DNA from: Rotaria sordida
Lineage: Eukaryota > Rotifera > Eurotatoria > Philodinida > Philodinidae
Assembly: GCA_905250125.1 (NCBI GenBank)
Contig: CAJNOL010000301.1
Span: 102,145 to 166,144 of the forward strand
Direction of reading: 5' to 3'
DNA: 64,000 nt
Within the stretch, counting starts at the first letter, position 1; every line of letters starts with the position of its first letter. Below, piece by piece: positions 59,001 through 64,000 of the stretch. The position numbers and the translations under genes were made by a program. The notes beneath the pieces were generated by a model. The model saw nothing but the letters and a program-made list of their open reading frames with translations, was not told the DNA's origin and searched no databases.

Positions 59001-62000
59001 TTTTCTAAAATATTTACATATTGAAAATGAAAAAGAATATCAAAAACAATGTGAATCAAGACGACAATTACGTGAAATTCTTTCATCAAATAATGATAAT
59101 ATTACAAATGAACATATACCTGAACCAGTACAATGGATACGTGATCAAGATTATTTTCGAATGGATGGTCAAACAGAAATTATATCAAGAAAACGTTATG
59201 CTAAAACATTTAATGATTTATCAAATTTACGTGCTAGATTATTTCTTATATCAACATTAGCTGGTGGTATTGGAATTAATCTAACTGGTAGTAATCGTGT
59301 TATTGTTTTTGATGCAAGTTGGAATCCGAGGTAAATATAAAAATTTATTTTAGAATTCTTAAGTTTTGATAAAAATAAAGCTATATGATAATTTGAAACT
59401 ACTATCGATGACAAAATATAAGATAGATGATTATTTTTCTGATAGAAATCTACGGTTTTCACTCCTCATTGGAATAAGACGAATATATAGATCAAAATTT
59501 AATTGTTAAAATCGAACTGTTTCGTTCAGAAGTTATTCGCGTTTTCAAAAGATCTCCGAAATCGACCAAACAACCTCTAGCTAAGCTATCATAGATCATG
59601 ACAGGGATAATCAACCATTATAAGTTGCATGATAATGTTTGTATTCAATTTTGAAACTGTTATGTCAGTTACCTTTGCTAACTTGGTTGGAGGTCGTTTG
59701 ATTGATTTCAAGATTGTTGAGAACACGTCAATAAATCTTGAATGAAATAAGCTATAGAGCTCAGTCTTACGTAGATCGAAAGAGAACAACAATTTTGTTT
59801 ATCGAATAGTTATATTACAAGTCAAGTTATAATGGAAAATAGCTTTAGAATGTTGTTGTGAAAATTTGTACCAAGAACTTGTCTGATCGTTTAATAGCTG
59901 ATCAATCAAATTTTGACTTCTTAAACGTTTCTTGAGCTGACCTTATCATTTTGCTGATTTTTGTAAACTAGCATGATCATAAAACTCAGCCTGATCTATA
60001 ATCTATCCTTTCATACTTTTCTAAACCTATCTGACCGAACAGTATGAAAATCTTAAGAGTTCTGAAAAACCAATCTTTGGAATTTTTCTCCAGAGATGTT
60101 TCTATTATGAAAAAATCCCTGAGAGTCTTGGCTACCGATTATTAAAAATCGCATTCCGTTATCTTGCATTTTGTGTGACTTATTGAAAAAAACATTTGAG
60201 TGCTTTGACATAAAGTACGGATAATAGTACAATTCATTCGAGTAATCCTTGGTCAGATTTGAATGAACAAAGCATAGCATGGATCTGTTTGTTTCTTGGA
60301 GCCACATTTGGAAAGGATATTCCTACTATCGACTGTGATTTTGAAAAAAAAAATGAATCAGAAATCGTCACAAAAACGAAGTTCAATATTCTTTTATTCT
60401 TATGTAGTTTTTAAATATATATTTAACCGATATTATCAAAAGCATAGTTTTGAAAAAAAAAAGCCTATTTGATCAAATAAATTAATTCTATAATAATTTT
60501 TCTTGTTTATTTCCTTTAGTCATGATACTCAAGCAATATTTCGTTCATATCGTTTTGGTCAAAAGAAACCAGTTTATGTCTATCGACTTTTAGCTCATGG
60601 TACAATGGAAGAAAAGATTTATCAACGACAAGTTGTTAAACAATCAATATCACAACGGTAGAAATTAAAAGAAAAATATCAAAAATCTTATATTCATTTT
60701 TTCTTATTATATTCTAGTGTGGTTGATGATCATCAATTAGATCGTCATTTTACTCAAAGTGATATAAAAGAATTATATAAATTTAAACCAGAACAATTAC
60801 CAGAAGCTCGATCAACATCAACACTTTTAACAGAATCAGATACAAATTTTAATTATCCAATACCAAAAGATCATCTTTTACTTGATCTTTTATATGAACA
60901 TAGTCGTTGGATACATTCATATCATTCTCATGATTCATTATTAGAAAATAAACTTGATGAATGTCTAAGTGCTGAAGAACGACGTCGAGGTAAATTTTTT
61001 CTTTTTTTTTTTTTCTTATGTATTATTTTCATTAAAAAAAAACAAAATAGCTCTTGAAGAATATGAAAGTTTAAAACGTTTACCTGATCAACGTCAAATA
61101 GCTCTACAACGTTTTCAACAACAACAACAATTAAATGCTCTTATTGCTCAACAACAACAATTAGCATCGACACAAGGACGAAGACTTCTTCAACAAAATC
61201 AAAATTTTCAACAATTATATTCCGATATCTATCAACCACTACAAAATGTTAATGAATATAATTTAGATATTGCACGAGTACTTCAAAGTATTTATGATAT
61301 GCAAAATGGTAGAGATATGACAAATAATATAACAAAACCAACAAATAGACGTATACAACAACAATCAATGATGAATCAAAATACTACAGGTAATTAAAAA
61401 TGAAAATTTTTTATTTGTCAATTAAACAACGAAATATGTTTAAGAATTTAAATAACAAAACTATTTGAAATAACTCAGTTTGTTTTTGCTTATAATTATA
61501 AATCCAATAGAATAGAATAAGTCTAAAGATTTTAAATAGAATTCGAGCTTTAATCTGAAACTTTATTCAAATTAATATTCATCTAGACTAGCTGATATAA
61601 AACAAATCACAGAATTTTTAGATGTATTTAGGGCATACCAAACGTAGTGGCGCCCGCATCTTAATTTCTTACAGAAGGCTTGAGTAAATTTTCTTTTTTT
61701 ATGAGGTGATAGAGAAAACGAAGCTCTATTTTTCTGTGCTATTTCATCTCTATTTAACTGGTATTATAATAATAGAATTTCGATAAGAACTGTTTTTGCG
61801 TAAAATTTCACTGACACGTGAGGCAGATTAAATATTTGAATCGCTTAATACGTTGTATTAAAAAACAAAATATACCAAATGATGCAGCGTGAAAAGATCT
61901 ACAATTTACATAAGATGACTTTTTTTTATAGTTGTATTTTTTGTTTTCAAAATGAACAAAATTTTGAGTGATCAAGTTTCGAATGTGCGAAAATTATAGT

Positions 62001-62900
62001 TTTTGATGTAAGATGAGTTCATTTGTTCTTATTTCACCTTTTTGTCATTTGATATCCTTTGTTTAAAAAAAAACAAAATATATCACAAGATACGGCGTGA
62101 AAAGCTCTACAATTTACATAATAAAGTTTGTTTTAATTATGTCGCCTTGTCAAAAGAAAACAAAATTCTGTGTAACCAATCTTCGTTGCCCGAAAAAAAT
62201 CATCCAAAGAGAAATTTCTTTTTACTTATTTCAAATACAAAATAAACTGTTCTTTATAAATTGTAGAGCTTTTCACGCTGCATCTTTTGGTATCTTTTGT
62301 TTTTAAGTATAACGTATTAAATGATTAGAAATTGGAATAGAAAGCGTACTAATGAATTAGTGAAGTTTTACGCAAAAACAGTTCTTATCGAAATTCTATT
62401 ATTATAATACCAGTTAAATAGAGATGAAATAGCACAGAAAAATAGAGCTTCGTTTTCTCTATCACCTCATAAAAAAAGAAAATTTATTCAAGCCTTCTAT
62501 AAGAAATTGAGATGCGGGCGCCACTACTTTTGATATGCCCTAAGTAGTATCATTTAATCTGGAGTATTTTTAAATATTCATACTTTATGGAATATCTATA
62601 GACAAGAAAAATTCTAATTTTGTTGATGCTGTATTTCTTTTATAATCTAATTCCGAATTCCTAGGAACGGAATCTAAAATTGATATTTCCTAGTCAGATG
62701 TTACTTTCATTATATTTAATTCATAAAAATGAAATATAAATAATTAAATGATTATCATTGTTTTTATTCTAGCTGGTTTAGTTCCTATTCAACCTCGACC
62801 GACGACTATTAGTACAACAAATGTCGATTCGAATGGTGTGATTTTTCTAGAAAGTGATGATGAAACAGGAAATGATAGAACAAATACAGTAGCGAAATGA
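50045..62900 (+). CDS. ATRX: ATRX-type SNF2 chromatin remodeller, no ADD domain visible
   Basis: Fifteen exons: 50045-50183, 50248-50598, 50665-50715, 51834-52416, 52863-53151, 54118-55021, 55079-55327, 56547-56688, 56761-57141, 57203-57374, 58420-59330, 60520-60657, 60718-60989, 61051-61389, 62773-62900; 1682 aa, all phases consistent. Residues 1-600 are acidic/Ser-rich and basic linkers. The ATPase core has [11 protein letters not shown], Walker A MGLGKT (about 737-742), DEGH (864-867), [13 protein letters not shown], and the C-lobe with [42 protein letters not shown] and the QxxR-type box. The match to ATRX continues past the helicase ([21 protein letters not shown]) to a Gln-rich tail. 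Family role: ATP-dependent deposition of H3.3 at heterochromatin with DAXX. The N-terminal ADD reader is absent, as in Drosophila XNP. Five introns exceed 1 kb and carry repeats. Confidence 0.92.
51281..51557. mobile_element. Inverted-repeat element, family 2, copy 2 (shortened)
   Basis: AGATCTCCAACTGAGAAATC and GAATCGAGACTATGTGCATT and GTAGATCCAAATGAACTATG at the left; the right end keeps only the GAACTATTTTCAGGATATTC and ATAGTCCATTTGG part, inverted. The interior CAGCAATAAGCTAAGGGC word matches copies 1 and 3. Located in ATRX intron 3. Confidence 0.55.
52537..52724. mobile_element. MITE with about 30-bp TIRs in ATRX intron 4
   Basis: TTGTAGAGAAAGACTTTCTC at the left is mirrored by GAAGTCTTTCTCTACAA at the right, and the match extends into CTATATAATAG/CTATTAGATAG. 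About 188 bp. An (AT) run abuts the left end. No coding capacity. Confidence 0.6.
55935..56195. repeat. Foldback repeat in ATRX intron 7
   Basis: GCAAGATCGTATTTTCCAAT and TTCGATCGGAAAC at the left pair with GATCGAAATTCGAAAATACG and TTTTCGCTAAAAAGG at the right (inverted). A half copy is present near 28965-29010 (GCAGTAAGACCATATTTTCG). About 260 bp. Confidence 0.5.
57668..58050. mobile_element. Inverted-repeat element, family 2, copy 3
   Basis: Left arm (57677-57760: CTAAGTGTCAAAAATCACTT, GTGCATCATGTGGACTCTAA, TGAACTATGAATACTC) pairs over roughly 85 bp with the right arm (57955-58040: GGTATCCATAGCTCATTAGA, ATGATGCATATAGTTTCGAC, TTTGACACTTAG). Interior CAGTATCTCGGTAGTAATAAGC aligns with the other copies. 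In ATRX intron 10. Confidence 0.6.
61627..62544. mobile_element. Long terminal-inverted-repeat element flanked by TA, family 1, copy 2
   Basis: Ends TTTAGGGCATACCAAACGTA and GATATGCCCTAAG mirror each other and TA flanks both sides (61625-61626 and 62545-62546). TIRs of about 200 bp include GCGCCCGCATCTTAATTTC and AATAGCACAGAAAAATAGAG. Interior copies of GTGAAAAGCTCTACAATTTA occur near 61885, 62098 and, inverted, near 62262. At 918 bp it is nearly the same length as the 7971-8894 copy but only partly similar, so they are different subfamilies of one family. In the last intron of ATRX. Confidence 0.75.
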
Positions 62901-64000
62901 TTATATATATATATATATATATTTCAAATTTATTTTAATTATCATGATTATGAAAAATTGACCATGTTAAAAAGAAAAAGTTTTTTGTCAGATTATGTAT
63001 ATAGTGTATTTTTCTTGAAATTATTGTTGTTATTATTTCTTTGTTCATGCTTAAAATAGCATACATGCATTTTGGAATTGTTCATCTCTATTTTTGTTTT
63101 CTTCAAGTTATTATTATTTTTTTTCTTTCTCTATACATCCTATTTTCTTGCTAAGTGTATGAAAAGATACATATAAGAAAATATAATAAATATGCATCAT
63201 ATAAATAGAATTTATTGCATATTGATTTATATATGATTAAGTTAATTATTGAAACTATAATTGTTTAATAATTTGCGTCAATGACATGTCGTTATTGATT
63301 TGTAAGACGACTAGTGTATTGAGTATCGAACAAGTTTTTCTATCACTGACAAGAAATGATAATTTCAAGCAAAAAAAAACACAACTCTAGTGAAAGTGGA
63401 TCATTTCCTGAACACCAATGTTTAAACCAAGACAAAATATAATCTCATTCAAACATCAATCATTCTTCAATGAGAAGAAAAAAATGAAAATCTCTACTGA
63501 AATAATGATTTAGAATAATAGATATTTTTTTTTTCTCTTATTTCTATTTGTAAGAATGATTTTTCTCTCTAGTATCGAAATTTTAAAAGAAGGTACTCGA
63601 AAGAAACGCTTATCACTTTCGAATGGAAAGCCATAGCGATCTGTGATTTTTACCATTCAGTAGAGGACAGTTGGGAGCACATGTCGATGTGCAAAAATGT
63701 TTTCCAACAGTATTTTTCCAGGCTAATTTTAGTAGACGAAATTAAGAACAAATTAGCAAATTTTTCAGAGGAAATTTTTTTCACTAGGTTTGTACCTCGA
63801 TATGCCCTCTTCACAATAGTATCTAAACAATCTCGAGATTTTGCTTTCTTGAGATTCTAGAGGTCCTTTAAGAGAGCGATTACATGTAAGACATTCTTCG
63901 TTAAAAAGAGAAAAACCTTTCAGAATATAGGTTTTTGACTATGCTATTCAACGTGAAAGGGTTTATTTTGGCATCGAATTCTAACTTTACATTAAATTCA
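62901..64000. other. ATRX 3' region and intergenic tail
   Basis: An (AT) microsatellite lies just after the stop (about 62902-62920), then AT-rich sequence. AATATAATAAATATG near 63180 may include the polyadenylation signal. No further gene is supported up to the window end. Confidence 0.4.

Noticed and set aside
62042..62306. Two overlapping frames in the ATRX last intron
   Set aside because: They lie within the family 1 inverted-repeat element and translate its subterminal repeats.
1..64000. CRISPR arrays, bacterial operons, riboswitches or rho-independent terminators
   Set aside because: No regularly spaced direct repeats or prokaryotic gene organisation are seen; the spliced genes show a eukaryotic genome.

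Overview
The window looks like nuclear DNA of an AT-rich invertebrate, most likely a bdelloid rotifer (Adineta/Rotaria-like). The evidence is visible in the sequence: compact animal genes with many short GT..AG introns (about 45-70 bp, T-rich before the acceptor), A/T-ending codons, strong matches to conserved animal proteins (BICD, SPSB3, ATRX, SERHL), and families that are typically expanded in bdelloids (NHL-repeat, LDLa, rhodopsin-like GPCR, KY/transglutaminase-like, the N-terminal module of bdelloid TPR proteins). There is also an intronless oxidoreductase gene of a fungal/bacterial type. The rotifer assignment is inference; no rRNA or mitochondrial marker is present.

Layout. 1-3 kb: a small two-exon unknown gene and a TTAA-flanked inverted-repeat element. 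3.1-12.7 kb (+): three tandem, apparently intact serine hydrolase-like (SERHL) genes; inverted-repeat elements lie in introns, between copies, and 10 bp after the second stop codon. 14.7-20.25 kb (+): Bicaudal-D, a dynein cargo adaptor, with a possible alternative last exon. 22.1-23.2 kb (+): an SPRY + SOCS-box protein of SPSB3 type. 25.3-28.1 kb (+): an eight-exon, cysteine-rich type II membrane protein of no recognised family. 28-36 kb: a gene-poor AT-rich stretch, interrupted on the minus strand by a 172-aa gene of the bdelloid TPR-protein family. 36.3-36.6 kb: a small two-exon unknown gene. 37.6-38.5 kb (-): an AsaB/CmcJ-type oxidoreductase, a candidate horizontal transfer. 38.9-40.8 kb: a cluster of decayed genes (unknown family, LDLa, NHL). 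41.1-42.2 kb (-): a two-exon GPCR. 45.05-48.2 kb (-): a KY-like transglutaminase-fold protein. 50.0-62.9 kb (+): a 15-exon ATRX-type SNF2 chromatin remodeller without a visible ADD domain.

The functional genes do not form an operon or pathway; they are independent animal genes. The unusual content is the density of small non-autonomous inverted-repeat elements. At least four families recur within this single window, mostly in introns. The second theme is the cluster of a putative foreign gene, gene relics and telomere-like CCCACA runs between 32 and 45 kb. All spliced models were built by eye, from frame and phase continuity, GT/AG sites and comparison of paralogues or known families. I saw no convincing new defence or mobile system. 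The nearest candidates are the inverted-repeat families and the Cys-rich membrane protein.
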